Assembly: GCA_027306915.1 (NCBI GenBank)
Contig: DAHUYW010000004.1
Location: 1-64,000 of the forward strand
Reading direction: 5' to 3'
DNA from: Spirochaetales bacterium
GTDB lineage: Bacteria > Spirochaetota > Spirochaetia > DAHUYW01
DNA length: 64,000 nt
In this document: positions 24,918-34,007 of the stretch, piece by piece
How positions within the stretch are numbered: the stretch's first letter is position 1
How the letters are laid out: each line of letters begins with the position of its first letter
The notes under the pieces: generated by a model
Databases searched by the model: none
Told to the model about the DNA's origin: nothing
What the model saw: only the letters and a program-made list of their open reading frames with translations
Translations under genes and position numbers: made by a program

Positions 24918-26030
24918 ATGGGTTTGTCGGGGCGAGGCGCCGGGCACAGAGGGCGGGCGGAGATCTCGCAACGAAAGGCGAAGCATGTAGAGATCTGCGT
25001 CGATAGGCGAAGCTACTCGGTCGAAAGCGGCGAGAGCGGGTTCGCCGGGGTGCGCTTCGTTCATCACGCCCTCCCCGAGGTCGACGAGCGGGCAATCGAC
25101 ACCTCCCTCGAGTTTCTTGGCTGCCGCATTGCCCTTCCTTTCTTCATCTCCTGCATGACGGGGGGCTCGGCGGCAGGAGACCGCATCAACCGGGAGCTTG
25201 CGGCCGCGGCGCAGTCCGCGCGGATCCCCGTCGGGATGGGCTCCTTTCGCATTCTTTTTCGCGACGAAAGCTTCTTCGATCAGTTTCACCTCAAGCGCTT
25301 TGCCCCTGACGTGCCGGTCATCGCCAACCTGGGCGCGGTGCAGGTCCGGGAGATTGACCCTCGGCAGGTCGTCGCGATGGTGGAGCGCCTGGAGGCGCAG
25401 GCGCTTGCCGTCCACCTCAATCCCGGCCAAGAGCTCTTCCAGCCCGAGGGCGATCGAGATTTTCGAGGCTTGAGAGAAGCGATCGCGCGGCTGTGTGACC
25501 AGTCGAGCGTCCCCATCATCGTGAAGGAAACGGGCTTCGGCATCCGCCCCTCCGACGTAGACTTTCTCCTCTCCGCCGGAGTCGCCTATGTCGACCTGGC
25601 TGGCGCAGGCGGAACAAACTGGACCCGCGTCGAGTCCTACCGCCTCGCGGAGGAGGAGGCTGCGGTAGCGCGGGAGTTCGACGACTGGGGCCTGCCGACT
25701 GCGGCGCTCCTCCTCGCCCTCCGCGACCGCCCGCGGCCGCTCCTCGCCTCGGGCGGCATCCGCTCGGGCGTGGAGATCGCAAAGGCGCTCGCCCTCGGTG
25801 CCGGGCTGGCGGGACTTGCCCTCCCCTTCATCCGCGCGGTGGCCGAAGGCGGAGAGGGGGGGGTCGGCCGGCTCATCGCTGCCCTAAAGCGCTCCCTGCG
25901 CGCGACCATGACGCTCGCGGGCTGCCCCGACCTTTCCGCGCTGCGGCGCTCGCCTCTTCTCATCGATCCTTCCTTGCGCGAGACTGCTGCACTGCTCCGC
26001 GCGGCAGAGAAGGAGACCGACCAGCCATGA
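24918..26030 (+). CDS. fni: Type 2 isopentenyl-diphosphate delta-isomerase
   Basis: A 370-residue FMN-dependent enzyme interconverting isopentenyl and dimethylallyl diphosphate. Motifs: RKAKHVEIC near the start, SCMTGGSAAGDRINREL (FMN loop), VGMGSFR, HLNPGQELFQPEGDRDF, IVKETGFGI with the catalytic-region Lys, VDLAGAGGTNW and LLASGGIRSG. Cytoplasmic. It ends with a 4-base overlap with mvaA. Type 2 isomerase inside a mevalonate operon is the Gram-positive and spirochaetal arrangement. Confidence 0.94.
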   Translation: MGLSGRGAGHRGRAEISQRKAKHVEICVDRRSYSVESGESGFAGVRFVHHALPEVDERAIDTSLEFLGCRIALPFFISCMTGGSAAGDRINRELAAAAQSARIPVGMGSFRILFRDESFFDQFHLKRFAPDVPVIANLGAVQVREIDPRQVVAMVERLEAQALAVHLNPGQELFQPEGDRDFRGLREAIARLCDQSSVPIIVKETGFGIRPSDVDFLLSAGVAYVDLAGAGGTNWTRVESYRLAEEEAAVAREFDDWGLPTAALLLALRDRPRPLLASGGIRSGVEIAKALALGAGLAGLALPFIRAVAEGGEGGVGRLIAALKRSLRATMTLAGCPDLSALRRSPLLIDPSLRETAALLRAAEKETDQP

Positions 26031-27295
26031 CGGGCGAGGCTCGTCTCAATCTTCCGAAAGGCTTCCGGAAGCTGTCTATCGCCGAGCGGCGCGAAGCCCT
26101 GCGGGCGGCGCTCATGCTCCCCGGCAACGGGATCGACGCCCTCCCGGCCGATCGCCTCGAGCTGGCCGATATCATGATCGAGTCGGCGGTGGGCTATCTT
26201 CCGGTTCCCTTCGGCATCGCCACCGGCTTCCTGGTCGACGGCGAGACCTATGACATACCGATGGCGGTCGAAGAGCCCTCCGTGGTAGCGGCCGCTACCT
26301 ATGCCGCCGGGCTTGTCTCCGCCGCGGGCGGTTTTTCGACCTGGGCGAACGATCCCATCATGACTGCCCAGATTTTCCTCGAGGAGGTTCCGGAAGGGCG
26401 CGAGACGGAGATTCTCCGCCGCGAAAGCGAGCTTCGCACCGAGCTTGAAACGACGCTCGCCTCCATGCGGGCCCGCGGCGGGGGCTACCGCGACCTCTCG
26501 GTACAGAGGATGGCTGACTTGGTCCGCGTACACCTCAACATCGATGTCCGCGATGTGATGGGCGCGAACATCCTCAATACCGCGGCCGAGCGCGCACGCG
26601 AGCTCCTTGAGCGGTTGAGCGGCGGGCGCGCGCTCATGTGCATTCTCACCAACGACGCCGGGCGAAGGCGGGCCGGAGCAAGCTTCCGCCTCCCTGTGGC
26701 GAAGCTCGCGCGCGGCACGGCCACCGGAGAGGAGGTGGCGCGCCGTATCGAGCGGGCCTCGCTACTCGCCCAAGAGGATCCGAGCCGCGCTGTCACACAC
26801 AACAAGGGCGTGATGAACGGGATCTCCTCGCTTGCGCTCGCCACCGGCAACGACACCCGCGGAGTCGAGGCGGGGGTCCACTACTGGGCCTGCCGCGACG
26901 GCCGCTACCGCGGGGTGACCACTTTCGCAAGCAGGAACGGCGTCCTCGAAGGATCGATCGAGGTGCCTCTGGCGCTCGCAACGGTCGGAGGCTCCGTCGG
27001 GCTGCACCCCGCCTCGGCCCTCGCCTTGCGCCTGCTTAAGGGCCCGGACAGCCCGCGCCTCTGCCGAATCGCCGCCGCGCTCGGGCTCGCCCAGAACTTC
27101 GCGGCCCTCTTCGCCCTCGTGACCGAGGGAATCCAGCGGGGCCACATGCGCCATCACTCGGCGCGGCTCGCCCTGGCCGCCGGGGCGAAGGACGAGGAGA
27201 TCCGCCTGCTCGCCGAGAGGCTCGCCGCGGGCGGGATCTACACCCTTGCTGCGGCCGCCGACCTTCTCGCAGAGATCCGGAAGGGAAGCCCGTGA
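26027..27295 (+). CDS. mvaA: Class II hydroxymethylglutaryl-CoA reductase
   Basis: A 422-residue reductase making mevalonate from HMG-CoA. Length and absence of a membrane anchor place it in the bacterial class II group, usually NADH-preferring. Catalytic residues can be read: Glu in AVEEPSVVAAA, Lys in THNKGVMNGI, Asp in TGNDTRGVEAG and His in QRGHMRHHSARLAL; NIDVRDVMGANILNT is the dinucleotide-binding block. It overlaps fni and mvaD by 4 bases each, so translation is coupled across the operon. Confidence 0.96.
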   Translation: MTGEARLNLPKGFRKLSIAERREALRAALMLPGNGIDALPADRLELADIMIESAVGYLPVPFGIATGFLVDGETYDIPMAVEEPSVVAAATYAAGLVSAAGGFSTWANDPIMTAQIFLEEVPEGRETEILRRESELRTELETTLASMRARGGGYRDLSVQRMADLVRVHLNIDVRDVMGANILNTAAERARELLERLSGGRALMCILTNDAGRRRAGASFRLPVAKLARGTATGEEVARRIERASLLAQEDPSRAVTHNKGVMNGISSLALATGNDTRGVEAGVHYWACRDGRYRGVTTFASRNGVLEGSIEVPLALATVGGSVGLHPASALALRLLKGPDSPRLCRIAAALGLAQNFAALFALVTEGIQRGHMRHHSARLALAAGAKDEEIRLLAERLAAGGIYTLAAAADLLAEIRKGSP

Positions 27296-28305
27296 GCTTC
27301 GGGACTCTCCGCCGGACTGCGGCCCGGGTCGCTGTGGGCACCGCATCCCCCTCGCTCGCCCTCCTGAAATACTGGGGGAAGCGAGCCGGGAGAGGCAACC
27401 TGCCCGCCACTCCGAGCCTTGCAATCTCGCTCGAAGCGCTCAAGACCACGACGCGGGTGAGCATTGCCGAGCGCGACGAGGTCTTCGTCGACGGGAAGGC
27501 GCAGGATCCCGACCGCTACGCGCCCTTTTTTGCGCAGGTGCGGCGACTTCTCGACGTCAAGACCCGGTTTCGCGCGGAGAGCACCAACACCTTTCCGGCA
27601 GCGGCCGGCCTCGCGAGCTCCTCATCGGGCTTCGCAGCCCTTGCCCTCGCCTGCGCAACCCTCGCCGCCTCCCCCGCGGCCGACCAATCGAGCCGCCGGC
27701 GGCGGACCCCCTCTCCCGCCGAGCTTTCCGCCCTCGCGCGCCTCGGATCCGCTTCGGCCGCCCGCGCCGTTTTCGGCGGCTTCGTTCTCCTACCCGCAGG
27801 GGAGCGCGCCGCGCGCCAGCTCGCCCCGGCCGACCACTGGCCCGAGCTTCGGGTGCTCGTCGCGGTGGTAACGCAGGAGGCCAAGGAGCTCTCTTCCCGT
27901 GTCGCGATGGAGCGGACGAGGCTGACCTCGCCCTACTACCGGTCCTGGGTGCGGAGTGCCGCCGCCGAGCTTCCCGAAGCCGTCGAAGCCGTCATGCGCT
28001 GCGATCTCGAGCGGCTCGGGCGCGCCATGCGTCGGAGCTACCTGAGGATGTTCGCTTCGATGCTGGCCTGCGATTCGCCCGTGCTCTATTGGGCTCCCGA
28101 GAGCCTCGCCCTCATCCGCGCATGCGAGCTGCTGCGCGCCGAGGGTATCGGGGCTTGGGAGACGATGGACGCCGGACCGCAGGTTAAGGTGCTCTGCCTC
28201 GCGCACGAGCTGCCCGGGATCCGCAAGCGGCTTGAGGCCCTCGGAGTGCCGCTCATCGAGAGCCGCGTCGGCGGTCCGCCTGAGGCGCACCTCGAGGTGG
28301 GATGA
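27292..28305 (+). CDS. mvaD: Diphosphomevalonate decarboxylase
   Basis: A 337-residue GHMP-family enzyme that decarboxylates mevalonate diphosphate to isopentenyl diphosphate. Visible signatures are SLALLKYWGKR near the N-terminus, the ATP loop PAAAGLASSSSGFAALA, ARAVFGGFVLL with the conserved Arg, and the late catalytic block TMDAGPQVKVL. A Ser/Arg/Pro-rich insertion sits after the ATP loop. The start is GTG at 27292 in a GTGA overlap with the mvaA stop. Confidence 0.94.
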   Translation: MSFGTLRRTAARVAVGTASPSLALLKYWGKRAGRGNLPATPSLAISLEALKTTTRVSIAERDEVFVDGKAQDPDRYAPFFAQVRRLLDVKTRFRAESTNTFPAAAGLASSSSGFAALALACATLAASPAADQSSRRRRTPSPAELSALARLGSASAARAVFGGFVLLPAGERAARQLAPADHWPELRVLVAVVTQEAKELSSRVAMERTRLTSPYYRSWVRSAAAELPEAVEAVMRCDLERLGRAMRRSYLRMFASMLACDSPVLYWAPESLALIRACELLRAEGIGAWETMDAGPQVKVLCLAHELPGIRKRLEALGVPLIESRVGGPPEAHLEVG

Positions 28306-28306
28306 G

Positions 28307-29365
28307 ATGGCCCGCCTCACCGTTCCCGGCAACCTTCTCCTCTTCGGCGAGTACGCCGTGCTCGAAGAGGGAGGGCTCGGCATAGCGGTGGCTATCGAGC
28401 GGCGGGTGATAGTCGACCTCTCCCCGGCGCCGGAGCTTTCGATTTTCGGGCGATGGGGCGCCGAATCCACGGAGTGGCACCCCCGTGCAGCTCCGGAGTC
28501 GGAGGTCGGCCGGCAGTCTATCGCCGGCCGAGCAGCCGACGAGCGGGCGCCTGCCGGCGCGGGCCCCGCCGAGGACGCCGTCTCCGCCGATGGGCCTCCC
28601 GATCTCCTCACCGCCGCCGTCGCCGCCTGCGATCGCGCGCTCCTGCGGCCGAGGAGCCGCGAGGGTGATTATCCCGTCCGACTCACGGTCGATTCCTCAG
28701 CGCTCTACGAAGCAGGCCGCGCAAAGAGCGGCTTCGGATCGAGCGCCGCAGTTGCGGTGGGAGTCACGGCAGCCCTCCTCGGATCGGCGGGCGTCGAAGA
28801 AGCACGCTCCGAGCGGGTCCTCTTCGAGACCTCGCTCGCGGCCCACCGGACGCACCAGGGCGGAAGCGGAAGCGGCTACGATGTCGCGACGTCGATCGCG
28901 GGCGGGATGCTCCTTTTCTCGGGTGGCCGCCGCCCCAGCTTCCGCAGAGCTAGCCTGCCCTTCCTCCTCGACTTTTCGCTCGTCCAAACCCAGCAACCGG
29001 TCAAGACTCCCGGAGCGATTGGTCGATACCTCGACTGGAAGAGGCGAAAACCCCAGGAAGCGGATCGCTACCTCCGCCGCTCAAACGAGATAATTCAGGC
29101 GCTTCTGTCGGCGACCTCTTGGCAGGACGCGCGGCCCGCGATAGCTGAAGCCACGGAGCTTGGCCTGCGGCTCGGAAGAGAGATTGGGGTGCCCGCGGAG
29201 ATTCCGCTCCCGGCCGCTCTCGAGGAGCAACCTCATCGGGATGCTTTTTCCCTTAAGGCTCTTGGAGCCGGAAACGAGCTGGGCGCGATCTGGGCGTCAC
29301 CCGGCGAGCCCCGGCTCGGAACACCCGCACCGATCGCAGACAGAGGGTTGTCATGGAACGAGTAG
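28307..29365 (+). CDS. mvaK2: Phosphomevalonate kinase
   Basis: A 352-residue GHMP kinase phosphorylating mevalonate 5-phosphate. The start ATG lies one base after the mvaD stop (PGNLLLFGEYAVLEEGGLG follows). The ATP loop is AKSGFGSSAAVAVGVTAAL, and HRTHQGGSGSGYDVATSIAGG is the substrate block typical of PMK. Residues about 45-100 form a low-complexity Ala/Glu/Gly-rich insertion not expected in the family. It overlaps mvaK1 by 13 bases. Confidence 0.93.
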   Translation: MARLTVPGNLLLFGEYAVLEEGGLGIAVAIERRVIVDLSPAPELSIFGRWGAESTEWHPRAAPESEVGRQSIAGRAADERAPAGAGPAEDAVSADGPPDLLTAAVAACDRALLRPRSREGDYPVRLTVDSSALYEAGRAKSGFGSSAAVAVGVTAALLGSAGVEEARSERVLFETSLAAHRTHQGGSGSGYDVATSIAGGMLLFSGGRRPSFRRASLPFLLDFSLVQTQQPVKTPGAIGRYLDWKRRKPQEADRYLRRSNEIIQALLSATSWQDARPAIAEATELGLRLGREIGVPAEIPLPAALEEQPHRDAFSLKALGAGNELGAIWASPGEPRLGTPAPIADRGLSWNE

Positions 29366-30348
29366 GTATCGGCTACGCCAAGCTTCTGCTTTTTGGCGAG
29401 CACGCGGCGGTGTACGGTCATCCGGCCCTTGGAATCACCCTGCCGGAGGCCATCGAGGTGAGCATCGACCGCACGAACGATGCCCACTGGAGCTTTCCCG
29501 GCCTGCAGCAGGGCGAGCGAAAGCTGCTGCGTGACTTCCTTGCGTACATCGAAGCCATTGTACCAAAGGCGGTGGAGGGAGGGATGGAGGTCCACATCAA
29601 GAGCTCCATCCCCCGCGCGGTCGGCTTCGGCTCCTCGGCGGCCTTGAGCGCCGCCTTTGCCGAGGCCCTCTCCTCTCCCGACACCAGTCGAAAGGACCTA
29701 TGGGAGATCGCCCATCGAGCCGAGCACTTCTTTCACGGCACTCCCTCCGGCATTGACACCGGGCTCTCGCTCCTGCGCGGCCTCTACGCCTTCCACCCGG
29801 CCCCTCCTGCGCTTCCGGAAGCGCAGAGGCTCGATGGATTCCCGCTCTACCTTGTGACTGGATCGGTTCCGCGCAGCGAGTCGACCGCAAGCCTCATTGC
29901 GGGGCTTCGCGCCCGCATCGATGCGGGGGACGGGGGCGTTCGCGCTCAATTTGCCGAGCTGGGGCGAATCACCGCCGAGGCGATCGAGGCCATTGAGGAG
30001 GGCTCCCGCCGGTTCAGGAGCTGTCCGGAAGCCGGCGTAGAGCCCTACGCAAACAAGCTCGGCCGGCTCGCAAGCTCCGCACACGCCGTTCTCCGCAGCC
30101 TTGCCCTGAGCACGGACCAGCTTGAGCAATTCCTTCGCGCCGGCATCGACCTCGGAGCCTTTGGAGCCAAGCTGAGCGGGGCGGGAGGCGGCGGGGCCTT
30201 CTTCCTGCTCTACCCCTCGCGCGAGGCCGCTACTTCAGCCGCCGATCACCTCTCCGAGCTTGCTCGCAGCCTGCGCCTTCCCCATGACGCCCACATCTCC
30301 GCCCTTTCCTGGACACCTGCTGAGATCGAGCGAATCCGGCGCGCGTGA
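29353..30348 (+). CDS. mvaK1: Mevalonate kinase
   Basis: A 331-residue GHMP kinase that phosphorylates mevalonate. The N-terminus GYAKLLLFGEHAAVYGHPA is diagnostic. The ATP loop is IPRAVGFGSSAALSAAFAEAL, the catalytic Asp is in GTPSGIDTGLS, and the C-terminal motif GAKLSGAGGGGAFF closes the active site. It is the last gene of the mevalonate operon and is convergent with the FAD protein gene 11 bases away. The order kinase-last is the same as in Borrelia. Confidence 0.95.
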   Translation: MERVGIGYAKLLLFGEHAAVYGHPALGITLPEAIEVSIDRTNDAHWSFPGLQQGERKLLRDFLAYIEAIVPKAVEGGMEVHIKSSIPRAVGFGSSAALSAAFAEALSSPDTSRKDLWEIAHRAEHFFHGTPSGIDTGLSLLRGLYAFHPAPPALPEAQRLDGFPLYLVTGSVPRSESTASLIAGLRARIDAGDGGVRAQFAELGRITAEAIEAIEEGSRRFRSCPEAGVEPYANKLGRLASSAHAVLRSLALSTDQLEQFLRAGIDLGAFGAKLSGAGGGGAFFLLYPSREAATSAADHLSELARSLRLPHDAHISALSWTPAEIERIRRA

Positions 30349-30359
30349 GGCGCCGGGCG

Positions 30360-31583
30360 CTACCGCCCTCGCTTTTCAAGCAGGAAGTATTCGAGGCGAG
30401 CGGCTGCCCGATGGGCGCCGGCGATATTCCGAGCGACCGGACCCAGCTCGAGCTCCGCAAGCGGCCCGGCTACATAAAGCCCCGGCCGCCATTGGAGGCT
30501 CGGGTCCGGAATCGGGAAGCCGCACGGGCCGCAGGGAAGCGCGAGCTCCTCGACTGCCCGATCGAGCCACTCGCCTCCCGGCCGCTTTCGGTCGTAGCCG
30601 GTCGCGAGAACGATAAGATCGCAATCGATTCTCCTGCGGGGGAAAGCGAGCTCGACCTCGCCTTTCGCGTGGAGTACCGCGCGAGGCTCGCCCTCGATCC
30701 GCGCGAGACTTACCCGCCCCGCGTACACCGCGGCGTCGAGCTCCTCTTTTGCCTCCGGCGTGAGCGAGCCCCGGTGGCGCTCGCGCGCGATGATCTCCCG
30801 GCGCTTCGCCGGGTCGGGCTCGCGTGCGAAGGAGCGCATGAAGTTGGGTCCTTGCCAGCTCGGCTCGCTGTCGAAAAGGTGAATGCGAAAATCGTGACGG
30901 GTGACGAGCGTCACCGCTCCGGGCCGTTCCCTGGCAAGGGCGAGGGCGACCTGAGCGGCGCTTAAGCCGCCGCCGTAGATGACGGCGTTGCGGAAATCGC
31001 CAAGGCTGCGGCGCGAGAAAGCGGGGTCGAGGATGTGGAAAATCGGGGCTCCCGCGGCTCTCGGCTGAAGCGCCCACTCCGGCCAACAGGGCTGGTCGCT
31101 CATGCCAATCGCAAGGATGACGCGGCGGGCGGCAAGTCTCGACTCCGGGGTCGACTCGCCCGCATACGCGACCTCGAAGCCCCCCTCGATGAGCCTGAGG
31201 CCGCAGGCGAGCCCCTTGACCCGTATCGCATCGAGCCGATTCCCGCGGATGACCTCCTCCGCGTGCAGGTTGAAAAGCCTCAAGGAGGGCCGGCCGTAGG
31301 GCGGAAGGAAGAAAGCCCCGTGTTCCTCGCCGGCGGGCGCCTTGAGGTCTGCGCGCAGAGCGAACCGCTTGAGCGAAAGCGACGCGAGATCGAGGTGGTG
31401 GACCGCGGGCGAGCGAAGCGAGCTCATGCCGACGTTTTCTGCGAACCGCTTCCAGCGATGGAGGGGCTCGTCGTAGGGGTCAACGACCCGAATCGATCGG
31501 GGTGATAGGCCGAAGCGGCGGAGAAGCAGATGCGAGAGGTAGGTGCCCTGAACCCCTCCTCCGACGATCACCCACTCGAGCAT
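30360..31583 (-). CDS. FAD/NAD(P)-binding oxidoreductase-like protein
   Basis: A 407-residue flavoprotein of the FAD/NAD(P)-binding superfamily, nearest in layout to L-lysine N6-monooxygenase-like proteins. The FAD loop is VIVGGGVQGTYLSHLLL at the N-terminus, the second nucleotide loop AVIYGGGLSAAQVALAL lies mid-protein, and the ATGYDRKRPGG motif occurs near the C-terminus, as in hydroxylating flavoenzymes. The start was put at 31583 (MLEWVIVGGG) because the in-frame extension to 31748 looks non-homologous; an upstream start cannot be excluded. Substrate unknown. Convergent with the mevalonate operon. Confidence 0.8.
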   Translation of the reverse strand: MLEWVIVGGGVQGTYLSHLLLRRFGLSPRSIRVVDPYDEPLHRWKRFAENVGMSSLRSPAVHHLDLASLSLKRFALRADLKAPAGEEHGAFFLPPYGRPSLRLFNLHAEEVIRGNRLDAIRVKGLACGLRLIEGGFEVAYAGESTPESRLAARRVILAIGMSDQPCWPEWALQPRAAGAPIFHILDPAFSRRSLGDFRNAVIYGGGLSAAQVALALARERPGAVTLVTRHDFRIHLFDSEPSWQGPNFMRSFAREPDPAKRREIIARERHRGSLTPEAKEELDAAVYAGRVSLARIEGEPRAVLHAKGEVELAFPRRRIDCDLIVLATGYDRKRPGGEWLDRAVEELALPCGPCGFPIPDPSLQWRPGLYVAGPLAELELGPVARNIAGAHRAAARLEYFLLEKRGR

Positions 31584-31772
31584 CTCGCTCTCGGGATAGC
31601 GCCGCCCCGAAAAGGCGCCCGCTCCCTCCCGACCGGGGACGAAGGTGCCCTCCATCCCGACAAGCGGGACCCACCGTCGCCGGGAGGTCTGCGCCTCATC
31701 GAGGTCGGTTGACCGCTCGTGCGCTGCGGGATCTGAATGCGTAGGCATGGGATTCTCACTTTCCGAAATAGG

Positions 31773-32933
31773 TCACGCCGAGGCTCCCTGGTAGTATACC
31801 ACCGCGTCCCCGCTATCATCGGCCTCGACGCGATCGATGAAGGCGATCTCGAGATCGGTCTCCTGAGCGGTCATGACCGGAAAGCCGTAGGACTGATTGC
31901 GATGCCGGAACTCAAGCGGCTTGAGCGGAAGGGCGCTCGGGCGGAGGGACGCTTCCCCGCCCGAGCGCGCGGGGTCGGACGACATCGAGCGAAGCGCAAC
32001 AAACTCCCGGTGGCGCTCAATGCGCGCGGCGAGATACTCATTCAGCAGCGAGCCCTCCCGCTTCAGGCGTCTTCTCGCGCTCGTGAGAAGCTCTTCCTCG
32101 AGCTCCAGGCCGAGGCTGTCGCGCCCCGAAGCCATCGCCGCAAGCGAAGTCGTTCCCGTGCCGACGAAGGGGTCAAGCACCAGATCCCCGGCCACGGAAT
32201 ACATCGAGACCAGCCGGTAGGCGAGCTCGAAGGGGAAAGAGCCCGAACGCGTGCGCCTTCCGGCGCCCGCCTGCGCGCTCTCGCCCTCCGCCGACGACCC
32301 GAAAAGCCCGGCGGGCAAGCCCATCTCCTGGCGGCTCCCCTTGATCTCCCAGAGATCCGAGTACCAGGTGTTGCGCTCCTCCCAGAACAGCGCGCTTCGG
32401 CGGCGGCGCATGCGATCGGCGCTCCCCTCGAAAGTCCGCTTCCCCGGCTTCCGCAGGATGAGGATGTACTCGTGTTCGAGGGTCACGTAGGCGCCGGAGG
32501 GCAGCATCCCCGACCCCATGAACTTCGTCGGGGCATTCGTCGGCTTGCGCCAGAGGATGAGGGGAAGGCACTCGAAGCCCGCCTCCAGGCCGCGCTGCAG
32601 GATTCGCACGTGGTTCGCATAGAGCTGGAAGGTGCCATCGACCGTGCGCGTCGCGTCCCCGATGTTGATGCAGGCGAAGCCTCCCGGGGCGAGGGCCCGA
32701 AAGAGCCCGCTCCATACTGGGTCGAGGAGGAGGTGCATGCGCTCGTGAGCCTCCCTCCCTCGCCCTGCGGTGAGCAACTTGCCGATCTCGGGATCGAGCC
32801 GCGCAAACAGCTCGTCCCACATCGCGATCATCGGGTAGGGAGGGGAGGTCACCACTAGTTGCACGCTTGAGTCCGGAAGGAAGTCGAGACTCCGGGCGTC
32901 GGCGCAGCGAAGGCTATGACGGGTCATGGTCAC
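31773..32933 (-). CDS. Orphan DNA methyltransferase (N4-cytosine/N6-adenine type)
   Basis: A protein of about 385 residues with the amino-methyltransferase order: catalytic motif IV TSPPYP comes first (near residue 33), then the target-recognition middle, and the S-adenosylmethionine loop DPFVGTGTTSLAA late (near residue 260), as in beta-class enzymes. The N-terminus (CADARSLDFLPDSSVQLVV) is typical. No restriction endonuclease or specificity subunit is adjacent, so it is an orphan. The recognition sequence cannot be read. The start is the GTG at 32933 or the ATG at 32927; neither has a ribosome site and a promoter ends 4 bases before the GTG. Confidence 0.88.
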   Translation of the reverse strand: MTMTRHSLRCADARSLDFLPDSSVQLVVTSPPYPMIAMWDELFARLDPEIGKLLTAGRGREAHERMHLLLDPVWSGLFRALAPGGFACINIGDATRTVDGTFQLYANHVRILQRGLEAGFECLPLILWRKPTNAPTKFMGSGMLPSGAYVTLEHEYILILRKPGKRTFEGSADRMRRRRSALFWEERNTWYSDLWEIKGSRQEMGLPAGLFGSSAEGESAQAGAGRRTRSGSFPFELAYRLVSMYSVAGDLVLDPFVGTGTTSLAAMASGRDSLGLELEEELLTSARRRLKREGSLLNEYLAARIERHREFVALRSMSSDPARSGGEASLRPSALPLKPLEFRHRNQSYGFPVMTAQETDLEIAFIDRVEADDSGDAVVYYQGASA

Positions 32934-32937
32934 GAGG

Positions 32938-32966
32938 AGAATAGCAGAGGCCGCCGGTGGCGGCAA
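32938..32966 (-). promoter_or_regulatory. Promoter of the DNA methyltransferase gene (predicted leaderless)
   Basis: The minus strand has TTGCCG, a 17-base spacer and TATTCT, ending 4 bases before an in-frame GTG (32933) and 10 before ATG (32927). Confidence 0.55.
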
Positions 32967-33028
32967 GGGTGCGGACACAATTACCGGGTCTCGAAGCCCA
33001 GCGAATCGACTGTATCCGCTCGAACAGG

Positions 33029-33388
33029 CTATCGGGAACGCGCTCGGGCGAGAAATCGTACCAGCGCGACGATCGCCATCGCGATGAATGCGCCGGCGTA
33101 ATTGAAGAGCGCATCGGTGACATTTCCGTCCCGGAAAGGAATGAGGCTCTGTGCGAGCTCTATGAGGGCGCCATAGCTCCCGGAAACAAGCGCGGCCAGA
33201 AGGAGAGGCGCCGGCCAGCCGCGCTGCCTGGCGTAGAATCCGGTGGCAAGCGAAAGCGCGAAGTAGCCCACAAGATGCTTGTCTACACCGGAGTTCAGGC
33301 CGTTACCCACTCCCGGCGTGACCGAGAAGAGGAGGATCGAGACGGCGACTGCGAGAGCGAAGAAAAGAGTCACTCCTTCTCTTTTCAC
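33029..33388 (-). CDS. VanZ-family membrane protein
   Basis: A 119-residue protein with four hydrophobic segments: an N-terminal helix (FFALAVAVSILLFSVT), then DKHLVGYFALSLATGFYA, a central helix and a C-terminal helix. The pattern DKxxHxxxY-like DKHLVGYFAL and the following GALIELAQSLIPFRDGNVTDALFNYAG fit VanZ-like domains. The GTG start has a GAGAGG ribosome site. VanZ-like proteins give low-level teicoplanin resistance in enterococci but are widespread with unknown roles. Divergent from the Fe-S carrier gene; the 271-base gap holds only that gene's promoter. Confidence 0.8.
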   Translation of the reverse strand: MKREGVTLFFALAVAVSILLFSVTPGVGNGLNSGVDKHLVGYFALSLATGFYARQRGWPAPLLLAALVSGSYGALIELAQSLIPFRDGNVTDALFNYAGAFIAMAIVALVRFLARARSR

Positions 33389-33573
33389 GCGAAACCTCTC
33401 TCTTGGCTACGGAAGGCAAGCAAGCCATTGGAGCCGGTTCTTCATTCCACGATCGATGGAGCATCCCGGGCGGCAGATTGACAGGCAGGCGACCGAATCC
33501 CTTCGGCGGCCCTAGTCCCGTGCAGTATACCATGATCTCGAGGTCTTGGGGCTCACTCCGAGCGAGCTGCCGG

Positions 33574-33602
33574 TTGACTTTCGAAGACTTTACTATTACA
33601 AA
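33574..33602 (+). promoter_or_regulatory. Promoter of the A-type Fe-S carrier gene
   Basis: TTGACT, a 17-base spacer and TACAAA, followed by a 57-base leader and GGAGG before the ATG at 33660. The surrounding AT-rich stretch stands out from the GC-rich gap. Confidence 0.5.
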
Positions 33603-33659
33603 TTATCTAATGTACGGCGGCGGGCTCGTAGGCCGCTGTTTCTCTGGAGGCAACCAAGA

Positions 33660-34007
33660 ATGAACACGGGAACCAAGACCGAGAACTTCATAACGATGTC
33701 CGAGGGCGCGATTGCCGAGCTCAAGCGGCTCGACGTGAGCAAGGAGGAGTTCCTCCGCATTACCCTCGTGCCCGGCGGATGCTCCGGCCTCTCCTATCAG
33801 ATGGATACCGACACCGTGATCACCCCCTTCGACCAGGTGATCTTCGAAGACGACTCCCTTCGGGCGGTCACCGACAAGAACAGCCTCGACCACCTTAAGG
33901 GGCTGCATATCGACTTCTCCGACGACCTCATCGAGGTGGGCTTCCGCTTCGTGAATCCCAACGCCGTGCACTCCTGCGGCTGCGGTCACAGCTTCTCGAT
34001 CGAATGA
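33660..34007 (+). CDS. A-type iron-sulfur carrier protein
   Basis: A 115-residue HesB/IscA/ErpA-family protein that accepts and delivers iron-sulfur clusters. The three conserved Cys are present: one in VPGGCSGLSYQM and two in the C-terminal SCGCGHSFSIE. The loop DLIEVGFRFVNPNA before them is standard. It starts at ATG 33660 with GGAGG at a good distance. Its stop overlaps the next small gene by 4 bases. The isc/suf genes themselves are not in the window. Confidence 0.93.
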   Translation: MNTGTKTENFITMSEGAIAELKRLDVSKEEFLRITLVPGGCSGLSYQMDTDTVITPFDQVIFEDDSLRAVTDKNSLDHLKGLHIDFSDDLIEVGFRFVNPNAVHSCGCGHSFSIE

